Positions 8,425 through 17,772 of a stretch of DNA of 64,000 nt are shown one piece after another. The stretch is from NCBI RefSeq assembly GCF_035621455.1, contig NZ_CP141822.1, positions 1,736,001-1,800,000 of the forward strand, given 5' to 3'. The notes beneath the pieces were generated by a model, which saw only the letters and a list, made by a program, of their open reading frames with translations, was not told the DNA's origin and searched no databases. Every line of letters starts with the position of its first letter. Position 1 is the stretch's first letter. The DNA is from Vibrio natriegens NBRC 15636 = ATCC 14048 = DSM 759 (lineage in GTDB: Bacteria; Pseudomonadota; Gammaproteobacteria; Enterobacterales; Vibrionaceae). The position numbers and the translations under genes were made by a program.

Positions 8425-9840
8425 ATGAAACCAACTGGAAAGTTTTGGGTACTTACTCTCATCAGTAGCTCGATTTCTTTCGCCTGTCATTCCACTCCTA
8501 TTACCCTAGATAGTGCATGGCAATTGCTATTAGAAAACAACTATTCTCTGAAAGCACAACGCTCAAATGTTGAAAGTTATCAATATCAGGAGAAAGCAAC
8601 AGGCAACCTTAATTTGCCGCAAGTTTCTCTTGGCGCAAACTACACTCGCTTGGATACCGACATCACCCTTTCTGGCAAGCAGATTTTCGACAGCACAGGT
8701 GCTGAGATCGCGGTTCCGCCTGCCTTTCAAAACATTCTGGGTACGCTAGCGAACACCACGTCGACCATTACTGAGCGTGATATTTTCTCTTCTTCTATTC
8801 GCGCGATCTGGCCTATTTTTACTGGCGGTCGTATTTCTGCCGCGCAGACTGCCGCCGAAGGGAAAACCGATGAAGCAAAAAGCCAACTCGCGATGGAACA
8901 ACAAGCGCGTTTTGAAGATCTGTCGAAGTACTATTTTTCAGTTGTGCTGGCAAAAGAAGTGCTGGCGACTCGTCAAGCCGTAGAAAAAGGGCTGAGAAAA
9001 CACCGCGACTTCGCGATTAAACTGGAAGAGCAAGGACAAATTGCCCGAGTAGAACGCTTGCAAGCTGAAGCGTCATTAGATAAAGCCTCGGTTGAAACTC
9101 GTAAAGCCTTGAGTGATCTCACCATTGCTGAAGCAGCATTGGGAAAAATTCTCGCCCAAGAGCAATCTGTTGAGCCAGCAGAAACGTTATTTATCAACAC
9201 GAGCCTTCCGCCACTCAATGCCTTTATTGAGCAGACATTACACACCTACCCTGGTTTGGATCTTCTCGATGCTAAAGACAAACAAGCACGAAGTTTAATC
9301 AAAGCGGAAAAAGGTAAGTACTATCCCGAAGTCTTTTTATACGGTGACTACACCTTATATGAAGACGACTCTCTCGCAAGCCAAATGAAACCCGATTGGT
9401 TGGTCGGCGTTGGCGTGAGTGTCCCATTGATAGAATCAACTGGCCGAAGTGAAAAGACCAAAGCGGCGCAAAGTATGGTTTCGCAAGTCGACGCATTGAA
9501 ATCTCAGGCGAAACAAGACTTATCACTATTAGTTCAGAAAACCTATCTGGAAGCTCAACAAGCGATTGATGAAGTGCAAGGGCTAGAATCCAGTATCGCG
9601 CTTGCAAACGAAAATCTGCTTCTGCGTGAAAAAGCGTTTACCCAAGGCCTGTCTTCTTCGCTCGATGTTGTTGATGCGCAGCTTTATGTCGCCAATATAG
9701 AAACGCAACGTTCGGCAGCGAGATTCCGCTACCTAATCTCTTTAACCAAGTTATTGGCATTAAGTAGTGAAATCGATAGTTTCCAACAATATAAAAACAC
9801 CGCCTATACCCCAGCTTTACCGTCTAAAGAGGTGCGATAA
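8425..9840 (+). CDS. TolC-family outer-membrane efflux protein
   Basis: Outer-membrane channel component of a tripartite exporter. The 471 residues begin with a signal peptide (residues 1 to about 23, ISFACHSTP); the cysteine at 21 could be a lipid attachment site but the context is not a strict lipobox. The remainder shows the two repeated helical OEP domains of the TolC fold, with long alternating Ala/Gln/Glu-rich helices around residues 140-240 and 350-440 and barrel strands near 60-75 and 300-325. It starts a four-gene operon followed 3 bp later by the periplasmic adaptor and then by two ABC-2 permeases. The substrate is unknown. Confidence 0.9.
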   Translation: MKPTGKFWVLTLISSSISFACHSTPITLDSAWQLLLENNYSLKAQRSNVESYQYQEKATGNLNLPQVSLGANYTRLDTDITLSGKQIFDSTGAEIAVPPAFQNILGTLANTTSTITERDIFSSSIRAIWPIFTGGRISAAQTAAEGKTDEAKSQLAMEQQARFEDLSKYYFSVVLAKEVLATRQAVEKGLRKHRDFAIKLEEQGQIARVERLQAEASLDKASVETRKALSDLTIAEAALGKILAQEQSVEPAETLFINTSLPPLNAFIEQTLHTYPGLDLLDAKDKQARSLIKAEKGKYYPEVFLYGDYTLYEDDSLASQMKPDWLVGVGVSVPLIESTGRSEKTKAAQSMVSQVDALKSQAKQDLSLLVQKTYLEAQQAIDEVQGLESSIALANENLLLREKAFTQGLSSSLDVVDAQLYVANIETQRSAARFRYLISLTKLLALSSEIDSFQQYKNTAYTPALPSKEVR

Positions 9841-9843
9841 ACC

Positions 9844-10824
9844 ATGGCAGCAAAATCATTAAAACCCATTTTATTATCACTTTGCGCTGTAGGTGTTACC
9901 GCCTGGGTTGGCTTTCAGTTTTATAGGGCTTATCAGCCAGATCCGGTTCGTCTTCAAGGCATGATTGAGGCACAGCAATACAGCATTTCCTCAAAGGTGC
10001 CGGGTCGTATTGATCAAGTCATGGTCCGTAAAGGAGATGATGTTGAAAAAGGCCAGCTAATTTTCACGCTACACAGTCCAGAAATCGCAGCAAAATTAGA
10101 ACAAGCCAAAGCGGGTGAGAAAGCGGCAGATGCCTTGGCCCAAGAGGCAGAAAAAGGGGCTCGTGAACAGCAGATCCAAGCCGCTAAAGATCAATGGTTA
10201 AAAGCGCAAGCCGCTGCTAATCTCATGGAAAAAACCTATAACCGAGTTAATAACCTGTACCGAGATGGTGTCGTTGCTGAACAGAAACGCGACGAGGCAT
10301 TAACTCAATGGCAGGCAGCTAAATACACAGAAAGCGCGGCTTTCCAAATGTATGAGATGGCGAAAGAAGGCGCTCGCAGTGAAACCAAAGTCGCTGCAGC
10401 AGAAAAAGCACGCATGGCGTCTGGCGCGGTTGCTGAAGTAGAAGCTTACGCCAAAGACACCCAAATACACAGCTGGTTTAATGGCGAAGTGTCTCAGGTT
10501 CTACTGCAAAGTGGAGAACTTGCACCACAAGGTTTTCCTGTCGTTACGGTTATCGATACACAAGACGCGTGGGCAACGCTGAATGTGCGTGAAGATCTTC
10601 TGAAGTATTTCAATGAAGGGACAACCTTTCAGGCTTACTTACCCGCTTTGGATAAGAAAGTAGAATTTAAAGTCACGCATGTTGCGGTAATGGGCGACTT
10701 CGCGACTTGGCGTGCAACGGATGCGGCTCAAGGGTTTGATTTACGTACTTTTGAAGTCGAAGCGAGACCAGTCCAGCAAGAGTCTGACTTGCGTATGGGC
10801 ATGAGTGTTGTAGTTGAACTCTGA
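9844..10824 (+). CDS. HlyD-family periplasmic adaptor
   Basis: Membrane-fusion protein linking inner-membrane permeases to the TolC-like channel. It has one N-terminal membrane anchor (about residues 7-26), a lipoyl-like half motif (about 35-75, YSISSKVPGRIDQVMVRKGD), a long alpha-helical hairpin rich in Ala/Lys/Glu (about 80-200) and the returning barrel domain (210-326). Length 326 is usual for YbhG/YhiI-type adaptors. It begins 3 bp after the preceding gene and 21 bp before the first permease, so all are probably co-transcribed. Confidence 0.9.
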   Translation: MAAKSLKPILLSLCAVGVTAWVGFQFYRAYQPDPVRLQGMIEAQQYSISSKVPGRIDQVMVRKGDDVEKGQLIFTLHSPEIAAKLEQAKAGEKAADALAQEAEKGAREQQIQAAKDQWLKAQAAANLMEKTYNRVNNLYRDGVVAEQKRDEALTQWQAAKYTESAAFQMYEMAKEGARSETKVAAAEKARMASGAVAEVEAYAKDTQIHSWFNGEVSQVLLQSGELAPQGFPVVTVIDTQDAWATLNVREDLLKYFNEGTTFQAYLPALDKKVEFKVTHVAVMGDFATWRATDAAQGFDLRTFEVEARPVQQESDLRMGMSVVVEL

Positions 10825-10845
10825 ACACGGCCTTAGGTTAACGTT

Positions 10846-12012
10846 ATGACGATTCAGATTTCACAACGCCATATAGTACGACGCGATAAATGGTTGGCAT
10901 CCTGCCTTACTTGGGTGCCCATTCTGCTTGCTCTGACGATTTGGGGAGTCTTTTCTGCTGGTATCGCACGTGATTTGCCCATCGGTATCGTGGACATGCA
11001 GCACTCACAGCTTTCACGTAAGCTGATCCAGTCCTTAGATGCGTCTTCGACTTTGTCCGTGGATTACCATTACGCCAGTACCACCGAGGCGAAAAATGCC
11101 ATGATCGAAGGTGACATTTACGCTTATGCCGTGATCCCGCCAAAGTTTGATCAGGACATACTTCAGCACCGTCAGCCTCAGCTGTCTGTTTTCTTCAACA
11201 GCCAATATATTCTGGTAGCGAAGTTAATAAACTCGGCCGTTGCACAAGCGCAAGGCTATTTTGATGCTCAGGTGCAAACCATGGGTAATCTCGCCAAAGG
11301 CAATACCACTTCGCTTGCCACTATCGGGCAGGCCGTGCCTGTTTCGACACAAATTACTGCGCTTTTTAATCGCAATACCAACTATGCACAATTTCTGGTT
11401 ACGGCTATCGTGCCCGCTATTTGGCAGATTTGCATCGTAGTAAGTACGATTTTAATTCTTGCTGCTCATTTTCGTATTTATGGAGGTAAAAATAGGTTCG
11501 AGTTTCTCGGCGAAAAACCTTGCTTACGACTGGCGTCAATTCTAAGCCATTACATTCCAGTATTTATGATCCAAGGTGCTCTATACCTCTACTGGTTTTA
11601 TACTCTGCTGAACTGGCCAATGGAAGGCAGCGTAGTAGTTATATTACTGGCACAGCTGGTGACGATTATCGCCTGTATTATTATGGGTGCCCTGTTTTTC
11701 TTTCTGTCTATGGATCCCGCTCGCGCGATGAGTTTCGCTGGTGCGTTTACTGCGCCAAGTTTTGCCTTTATGGGCATTACTTTTCCAGTCACAGACATGA
11801 GCACGCTTGCTACGGCTTGGCGTTCGCTATTGCCAATCAGCCACTACATTGAAGTTCAAGTAGGTCAGGCAAGCTACGGAGCGTCAGCAGCTCAATCACT
11901 AAGTTCACTTTGGACAATGATCGGTTACACCGTACCGTTGCTACTCACTGCTGCGTTAATCCACAAACACCGAAATGCCACAAGCCTTAATCATAGTCAG
12001 GAGAGCGCATGA
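10846..12012 (+). CDS. ABC-2 type permease, subunit 1
   Basis: Inner-membrane subunit of an ABC-2 (YhhJ/YbhS/YbhR-type) exporter. A first membrane segment (about residues 19-40) is followed by a large extracytoplasmic domain (about 45-175, starting DLPIGIVDMQHS), then about five membrane segments in the C-terminal half. The conserved late motif SFAFMGITFPVTDM precedes LPISHYI, as in the family. The stop codon overlaps the start of the second permease by 4 bp. No nucleotide-binding subunit is encoded in this operon, which is unusual for the class. Confidence 0.87.
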   Translation: MTIQISQRHIVRRDKWLASCLTWVPILLALTIWGVFSAGIARDLPIGIVDMQHSQLSRKLIQSLDASSTLSVDYHYASTTEAKNAMIEGDIYAYAVIPPKFDQDILQHRQPQLSVFFNSQYILVAKLINSAVAQAQGYFDAQVQTMGNLAKGNTTSLATIGQAVPVSTQITALFNRNTNYAQFLVTAIVPAIWQICIVVSTILILAAHFRIYGGKNRFEFLGEKPCLRLASILSHYIPVFMIQGALYLYWFYTLLNWPMEGSVVVILLAQLVTIIACIIMGALFFFLSMDPARAMSFAGAFTAPSFAFMGITFPVTDMSTLATAWRSLLPISHYIEVQVGQASYGASAAQSLSSLWTMIGYTVPLLLTAALIHKHRNATSLNHSQESA

Positions 12013-13160
12013 CACTCTGGCAACTGATTAAAGCGGAAATTCGCTCAGTTTTTACCAACCCGGTCGTCACACTAACCGTCTTTGGTGGTGTGATATTTTA
12101 TTCATTCCTATACCCACTGCCCTATACCCAGCAAACCCCACGGGAGCAGCCGATTGCAGTTGTTAATTTGGATGACAGCCAGACCAGTCTGAAATTAGAG
12201 CGTATGGTGGATGCGACACCTCAGGTAAAAATTGTATCCAGGCTACATACCATCGAAGACGCCAAACAAGCCTTTTTGAACCGCGATATCACCGGTTTTT
12301 TAGTCATTCCTGAGCACTTCTATAAAGATTTGATGCTAGGTAAAAGCCCAACTCTTGCCTATGCCGCGGACGCTTCTTACTTTTTGGTGTATGGCACAGT
12401 CGTAGAAGGTTTGGCACAAGCTGGCGGGACGCTAGGTGCGCAGGTAAAAGTCAGTAAGCTAGTGATTGAAGGTGTGCCTTTGAGTATGGCCAGCCACAAC
12501 TACTCGGCGATAAAACTAAATATGAAACCGACCTTTAACCCCACCATGGGTTATATCGAATACGTAGTACCCGCGGTGTTCGTCCTGATTCTACAACAAA
12601 CGTTGATCATGGCGGTTGGGTTGCAAACGGGATCACAGCGACATGGTCGAGGTTACTGGTCACAAGTTACAACGACCTCATTGTTGTTTGTGCGAACGCT
12701 TATCTTTGTCGCGATTTATTTCCTGCTTAGTACGTATTATTTTGGTGCCAGCTTTGAAAGGTTAAGCGTTAATCACATCGCTCAGGCAACTGAACTGCTT
12801 TCCTTGCTGGTTCCGTTTCTGTTGAGCTGCTGTGGTTTGGGTTTTTGGCTCGGTTACCTTTTACCACGCAGAGAACTGGTCACCTTAGTCGTATTGGTCA
12901 GCTCAATGCCACTTATCTTCCTTGCCGGTTTCATTTGGCCAGTAGAATCCATTCCGGCTCCCCTGCTTTGGGTTGCTGATTTAAGCCCGAGTACTTGGGC
13001 GATTAAGGGCTTTCTCGCCTTAAATCAAATGGGCGCAACATGGCAACAAGTGGCTAAACACTGGACTGCCCTTTGGCTGCTAACCGTGTTCTGGGGCGGT
13101 ATCGCGTATTGGATAGCCAGACGCCACTCAAATCCTGTCGTGACAGAAAGTGTAAGCTAA
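12009..13160 (+). CDS. ABC-2 type permease, subunit 2
   Basis: Second ABC-2 permease, similar in plan to the preceding one: N-terminal membrane segment (about residues 20-38), extracytoplasmic domain beginning EQPIAVVNLDDSQTS, then about five membrane segments from residue 180 with LIFLAGFIWPVESIP and LSPSTWAIKGFL near the end. The two permeases probably form a heterodimer. It overlaps its partner by 4 bp and ends the operon; a terminator shared with the convergent ask gene follows. Confidence 0.87.
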   Translation: MTLWQLIKAEIRSVFTNPVVTLTVFGGVIFYSFLYPLPYTQQTPREQPIAVVNLDDSQTSLKLERMVDATPQVKIVSRLHTIEDAKQAFLNRDITGFLVIPEHFYKDLMLGKSPTLAYAADASYFLVYGTVVEGLAQAGGTLGAQVKVSKLVIEGVPLSMASHNYSAIKLNMKPTFNPTMGYIEYVVPAVFVLILQQTLIMAVGLQTGSQRHGRGYWSQVTTTSLLFVRTLIFVAIYFLLSTYYFGASFERLSVNHIAQATELLSLLVPFLLSCCGLGFWLGYLLPRRELVTLVVLVSSMPLIFLAGFIWPVESIPAPLLWVADLSPSTWAIKGFLALNQMGATWQQVAKHWTALWLLTVFWGGIAYWIARRHSNPVVTESVS

Positions 13161-13253
13161 AGAACGGATAAGCATACGCACACAGCCCGTGTGTTATCGT
13201 CCAAATAAGCCGCTTTTCATTGCCGAAATAAACACAGTAAAGCCACAAACAAC

Positions 13254-13278
13254 AAAGGAGCCTAGAAAGGCTCCCTTT
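13254..13278. terminator. Terminator between exporter operon and ask
   Basis: GGAGCC and GGCTCC form a 6-bp stem with a six-base loop, bordered by AAA on the left and CTTT on the right. It lies between convergent genes. Confidence 0.75.
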
Positions 13279-13304
13279 GTATCACGTCTTGTTGTGTAAT
13301 TGAC

Positions 13305-14729
13305 TTACGCAACGTCTTCTATCGACTCAGCATTCTCAACCGGTTCGAAGAACTCATCGTGCAGTGCACAAATTGCTCGCTGATACTCTTTATCACCCAC
13401 AACGAATTGTACATTAACATTTCGTAATGATGAGTGCAGAGCCACTGGCGTCACACCACTATTCATCAGTGCCAATACACCTTTCGCCAAGGTTTTGTTG
13501 GTGTCAATCTGAGAACCAATCGCTGAGATCAACGCTACCATACGGCCTTTAATTGATGCTTTCGGGTAACATTTTTCCGCTTTATACAGAACTTTGTTTA
13601 AGCTGTCTGCATTACCGCCCAGGTAGTAAGTAATCGAGTTGGCGTTCATTTCTTTACCAACCAATGTCACGTGTGCATCTGAGATGATTTCCATCAGCTC
13701 GTAACTCACGTTATCTACTTTACCAACCATCGCTTGGTCAAAAAGATGCAACGCAAACACTTTCTGCTTACCCGCGATGATCTCCACTTTGTCTTCCTCT
13801 GGACGGTAACCAGAAGAAATCAAAGTACCTTCATGTTCAGGTTCAAATGTGTTTTTAATCTGCAGTTCGATACCACTTTCGCGCAAACCCGCTGCTGCGT
13901 TAGGGTGAATAGCTTCCATTCCCAGGTTAGCCAGCTGGTCAGCCACATCGTAGTTCGTGCTGCCAATTGGCAATACTTTCTCAGGACCAACAACACGTGG
14001 GTCAGCAGAACTTAAGTGATATTCCTTGTGGATTATCGCTAAATTCGCTTTCGTGATCGAAGCAACTCGGCTGAAAGTCATCTCACTGTAGCCTCGGTCA
14101 TACGTATGCATAAGACCTTCTTTACAATATGCATAACCCGTCACGATAGGTAGTTCTTTTGATACATCGATATCAGCAAAAGCTTCACTGATTGATTCAT
14201 CAAGACTCTTCGGCTCGGTTGTATCCCAACCTGACAAGTCGACAAACTTAGCGTTAATGCCCATGTTTTTCAGTTTCAACGCGGTGTTATAAGCACTGTG
14301 CGCTTCACCAATTGAAGAAAGAAACTCACGGATTTGAGGCAAGTAGTGACGCAGTGAAAACTGGCCGTACTGGCACGTTTCTAAAATATTAGCGATACAG
14401 TTTTTCGCTTCTGAAATGCGTGAACGAATAAACTTATCCGCTCGCATTCGATTCATTGGATCGGCGAAAATATTCTCGTTTGTCAGCAACATACGATTCT
14501 CTACGTATGCCAACGCTTCTTCCCACGAGTCATCACGCTTAGCAACCAGTTGGTATACGCCCGCTTTACTGGTTTTTTTACATTCTAATAGCGCGTCAGT
14601 CATACCACCGTACGCCGATACAACAAATACTCGGTTGTATGGTGTCTTGGGACGAAGAATAATATTGTCTAGAACAGCATCAAATGCTGTCATTGAAGTA
14701 CCGCCGATTTTTTCTACGGTAAAAGTCAT
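13305..14729 (-). CDS. ask: Ectoine-specific aspartate kinase (Ask_Ect)
   Basis: Phosphorylates L-aspartate to aspartyl-4-phosphate to feed ectoine synthesis. The protein begins with VEKIGGTSM, the KxGGTS ATP-binding signature of aspartate kinases. It has the large alpha/beta kinase domain (to about residue 310), with the TYDRGYSEMTFSRVA nucleotide and aspartate-contact region near 210-225, and two C-terminal ACT-like domains (about 320-460). At 474 residues and placed last in ectABC it fits the Ask_Ect paralog, which is known to be less feedback inhibited than the housekeeping enzyme. It follows ectC after about 90 bp, a slightly long gap that could hold a ribosome site or a minor promoter. 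Confidence 0.93.
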   Translation of the reverse strand: MTFTVEKIGGTSMTAFDAVLDNIILRPKTPYNRVFVVSAYGGMTDALLECKKTSKAGVYQLVAKRDDSWEEALAYVENRMLLTNENIFADPMNRMRADKFIRSRISEAKNCIANILETCQYGQFSLRHYLPQIREFLSSIGEAHSAYNTALKLKNMGINAKFVDLSGWDTTEPKSLDESISEAFADIDVSKELPIVTGYAYCKEGLMHTYDRGYSEMTFSRVASITKANLAIIHKEYHLSSADPRVVGPEKVLPIGSTNYDVADQLANLGMEAIHPNAAAGLRESGIELQIKNTFEPEHEGTLISSGYRPEEDKVEIIAGKQKVFALHLFDQAMVGKVDNVSYELMEIISDAHVTLVGKEMNANSITYYLGGNADSLNKVLYKAEKCYPKASIKGRMVALISAIGSQIDTNKTLAKGVLALMNSGVTPVALHSSLRNVNVQFVVGDKEYQRAICALHDEFFEPVENAESIEDVA

Positions 14730-14819
14730 GTTAAGCCTTTTTTGATTGGTAACTTAAAAAATAAAGAAGAGAGAATTGAAATGTGAGGTGGAAGCCCACC
14801 TCACAGTGACTATTTAGTT

Positions 14820-15206
14820 TTAGTCAACAAGAGGGTACACGCCGTTCTCATCGTGTACTTCCGCACCTGTGATAGGTGGGTTGAATACGCACGCCATTAC
14901 CATTTCTTTGTTTTTATATGCTCTTAGGTAGTGCTCGTCGTTTTTATCCAGAATGTACAGTGTACCTGGTTTGATTGGATAGGTTTCACCACCTACCACT
15001 TCAATCTCGCCTTCACCACTCATACAGAAAACTGACTCTAAGTGGTTTTTGTAGTGGATGTGCGTTTCCGTACCTTCGTAGATAGTTGTGATATGGAAAG
15101 AGAAGCCCATCTTGTCGTCTTTCAACAACATACGGACACTTTCCCAAGTATCTGAAACTACACGTCGCTCACTGTTGCGACACTCTTCGAGTGTTCTAAC
15201 GATCAT
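14820..15206 (-). CDS. ectC: L-ectoine synthase
   Basis: Closes N-gamma-acetyl-2,4-diaminobutyrate into ectoine with loss of water. A 128-residue cupin-fold protein starting MIVRTLEEC, the conserved N-terminus of EctC. The metal-binding cupin pattern is visible as [20 protein letters not shown] and later [11 protein letters not shown], followed by the [19 protein letters not shown] tail typical of the family. It lies 15 bp downstream of ectB in the same transcription unit. Confidence 0.97.
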   Translation of the reverse strand: MIVRTLEECRNSERRVVSDTWESVRMLLKDDKMGFSFHITTIYEGTETHIHYKNHLESVFCMSGEGEIEVVGGETYPIKPGTLYILDKNDEHYLRAYKNKEMVMACVFNPPITGAEVHDENGVYPLVD

Positions 15207-15221
15207 TATTAATTTTCCTTA

Positions 15222-16487
15222 TTAAGATGCTTGTTTGAAGTGTTTTGCAGCGATAGTTTCTACTGCATTTTCAAAAATGCTTAGTCCTTGATCGAGCTCT
15301 GATTCGCTGATGGTTAAAGGACAGAAGAATTTAACCACTTCGTCGTCTGGACCAGCAGTCTCGATGACCATGCCGCTGTCAAAACACGATTTAGCAATTT
15401 CTGATGCCAGGTCACCACTGTTACACTCGATACCAACCATCATGCCGCGACCTTTTTGCTTCACGAACATTTGTGGGAATCGACGTACACAACGCTCAAT
15501 AACGCTACTTACACGCTCTGAACACTGCTTGATGTGCGTTTCAAAGTCTTCGTTAGCCCAGTAGATTTCCAGCGCTTTAGCGGCAGTAATAAATGCGTGG
15601 TTGTTGCCACGGAATGTACCGTTGTGCTCACCTGGTTTCCATTGGTCAAGCTCTGGTTTCAGAAGCACAACCGCCATTGGTAAACCGTAACCACCAATAG
15701 ATTTCGACAAGGTTACGATGTCTGGCTGAATGCCTGATGGCTCAAAACTAAAGAACGTACCCGTACGTCCACAACCAGCCTGTATATCATCGACAATCAT
15801 AAGAATGTCGTTTGCTTTACAAATTTTGCTTAGACGTTGTAACCACTCGTTTGAAGCGGCATTCAAGCCACCCTCACCCTGTACTGTTTCAAGAAGTACA
15901 GCGGCAGGCTTGTCCATACCAGCAGAATTGTCGTTAAGCATGGTTTCAAACAGAGCCAAACCATCCACGCCTGCGTAACCTTCGAAAGGAATACGAGACA
16001 CGTTGTGAAGGCTAGAACCATTGCCTTGTCTATGATGCTGGTTACCAGTTGCCGCCAATGCGCCGGCTGTACAGCCGTGAAAACCATTGGTGAAAGCGAC
16101 GATGCTGCTGCGGCCCGTTACTTTTTTAGCCAGCTTAAGTGCTGCCTCAACGGCGTTAGTACCAGTAGGCCCAGTGAACTGCACTTTGTAGTCCAGTTTT
16201 CTTGGCTTAAGAATGTAGTTGTCTAGCGCTTCAAGAAACGTTGCTTTCGCTTCTGAGTGCATGTCTAGACCATGTGTAATACCGTCCATTTCAATGTACT
16301 CAAGTAATGCTTGCTTAAGTACAGGGTTGTTATGGCCGTAATTTAGAGATCCCGCTCCAGCAAGGAAGTCTAAATAGCGTTCGCCCTGTTCTGTTTCCAG
16401 CCAGCAGCCTTTCGCTTTACGAAATACGACTGGAAAGTTGTTTGAATATGAGCGTACGTTGGATTCCTGCTTTTTGAAAATATCCAT
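15222..16487 (-). CDS. ectB: Diaminobutyrate--2-oxoglutarate transaminase
   Basis: PLP enzyme that makes L-2,4-diaminobutyrate from aspartate semialdehyde with glutamate as donor, the first committed step of ectoine synthesis. The 421-residue class III aminotransferase shows TGTNAVEAALKLAKKVTGR, the Asp pair region IVDDIQAGCGRTG and the PLP lysine in TLSKSIGGYGLPM. Length and start (MDIFKKQESNVRSY) match EctB. It is preceded 35 bp upstream by ectA. Confidence 0.97.
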   Translation of the reverse strand: MDIFKKQESNVRSYSNNFPVVFRKAKGCWLETEQGERYLDFLAGAGSLNYGHNNPVLKQALLEYIEMDGITHGLDMHSEAKATFLEALDNYILKPRKLDYKVQFTGPTGTNAVEAALKLAKKVTGRSSIVAFTNGFHGCTAGALAATGNQHHRQGNGSSLHNVSRIPFEGYAGVDGLALFETMLNDNSAGMDKPAAVLLETVQGEGGLNAASNEWLQRLSKICKANDILMIVDDIQAGCGRTGTFFSFEPSGIQPDIVTLSKSIGGYGLPMAVVLLKPELDQWKPGEHNGTFRGNNHAFITAAKALEIYWANEDFETHIKQCSERVSSVIERCVRRFPQMFVKQKGRGMMVGIECNSGDLASEIAKSCFDSGMVIETAGPDDEVVKFFCPLTISESELDQGLSIFENAVETIAAKHFKQAS

Positions 16488-16522
16488 GATGAGACCGTTT
16501 TTTAATTCCTATTGTTAGGGGA

Positions 16523-17068
16523 TTATTTTAGGGGAATTCGATACAAGTACTCTGTATCGTGTTTGCCTTTAAAGTGAGCTTTTTCATCCAAAAATGTGCT
16601 TACTTGGCCTGAATTGCCGTTCATCGCATCTAACTTTTTGAATAAAGCCCAAGAAGCTTTGTTGTCTTCCGTGATAGTCGTTTCTACCATCTTCACGTTA
16701 CTTAGACCTTCTCTGGTCAGAAGCTCTTTTAACATGCGAAACGCTAAACCGTGTCCTCTGTAACGAGGTGACACTGCAACCTGCCAGACAAATAACACTT
16801 CTTGTTCGTCTGGTTTCTGATAACCCGATATGAAACCAGCGATATCGTTATTGCACTCAACCAGAATACTGGTCTTGCTGAAATGTGTTGACTGAAGGAA
16901 ATTGCAATAAGAAGAATTCATATCCAACGGCGGACAGTCTGCAATTAAGCTGTAAATGTCGTCACCGTCAGAAATCTTAGGTTCACGAAAAATCCATTTG
17001 GTTCTTGTTTCCTCTTTAATTTCTGGATAGAGGACCCAAGGTGCTGATGTGATCATGTGAAAATTCAT
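16523..17068 (-). CDS. ectA: L-2,4-diaminobutyrate acetyltransferase
   Basis: Transfers an acetyl group from acetyl-CoA to the gamma amino group of diaminobutyrate. The 181-residue protein is a GNAT with the acetyl-CoA loop VSPRYRGHGLAFRML and the downstream TTITEDNKASWALFKKLD motif of the family. Two starts are possible, 17068 (MNFHMITS) and 17056 (MITSAPW); an AAAGGA sequence lies very close to the first and far from the second, so the choice is open. First gene of ectABC-ask; a consensus CRP box lies about 90 bp upstream. Confidence 0.95.
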   Translation of the reverse strand: MNFHMITSAPWVLYPEIKEETRTKWIFREPKISDGDDIYSLIADCPPLDMNSSYCNFLQSTHFSKTSILVECNNDIAGFISGYQKPDEQEVLFVWQVAVSPRYRGHGLAFRMLKELLTREGLSNVKMVETTITEDNKASWALFKKLDAMNGNSGQVSTFLDEKAHFKGKHDTEYLYRIPLK

Positions 17069-17772
17069 ATCCTTTGAGGTCTAATTAAATTCGCTATTAT
17101 TATGGGCATCCCTCACCACCAAAAATCAAATATTCGCGGATTATAACCTGATAAATGTGACACTAGTCACACTTTATAGCCATTTAACCATATATTAAAA
17201 TATTTGAGTTCTAATCTTATTCAGAAGCTGTTAATAGCGCGGGGGATCGTAAATTAGAAAATAATATATCGCGTACACTCTATTTTTCGGGATAACCTAA
17301 AGCCTATCAACGAATAGAGACGCACTGTTTTGCCGCTACCATGCATGAAAGCGCTCAAATTCCTTACTGTTTAATCAACCAATCTAAGTTCCAAACAATT
17401 TTCTCTACCATTTTCCTAACCAATCCATCCCAAATCAAAACAACAAGCCAGCCATTTGTTATCTAAACATTTGACCTCTAATCTCTATTTCTTAAGCAAA
17501 GCGGCCTCATCTTGATTAAAATACACTCAACGCCTGTACACAAATATGTCTAATAAAGTTCAAGATTAATTTAGCACCGTCTATTAGACCCAAAAAATCC
17601 AGATAAAATTAAACATAAATAACTGTTATTAAACAATTTAATGGTTATTAAAAATATCAAAGAAAGCACCCAAAACCAGTTGGAACCAAGATCACACACA
17701 ACCCTAGTTCGTTGATATTTTTTCAAAAATTAATTAGAGTACAAAACGTTTAACACAAAAAAGGACGATTAC
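17069..17772. promoter_or_regulatory. Shared control region of ectABC-ask and proVWX
   Basis: A 0.7-kb AT-rich gap between two divergent osmoprotection operons, with no credible gene. It contains a perfect CRP box near the ectA side and an imperfect inverted repeat AATAAC..ATTAAA / TTTAAT..GTTATT at 17618-17649 on the proV side. In Vibrio these operons are known to be repressed by the MarR-type regulator CosR; I could not pick its site by eye. Confidence 0.6.
17156..17171. promoter_or_regulatory. Consensus CRP box TGTGA-N6-TCACA
   Basis: TGTGA-CACTAG-TCACA matches both conserved half sites of the CRP consensus with the correct six-base spacer, with AAA before and TTT after as in strong sites. 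It lies about 88-103 bp upstream of ectA and 600 bp from proV, so ectA is the likely target. Confidence 0.75.
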
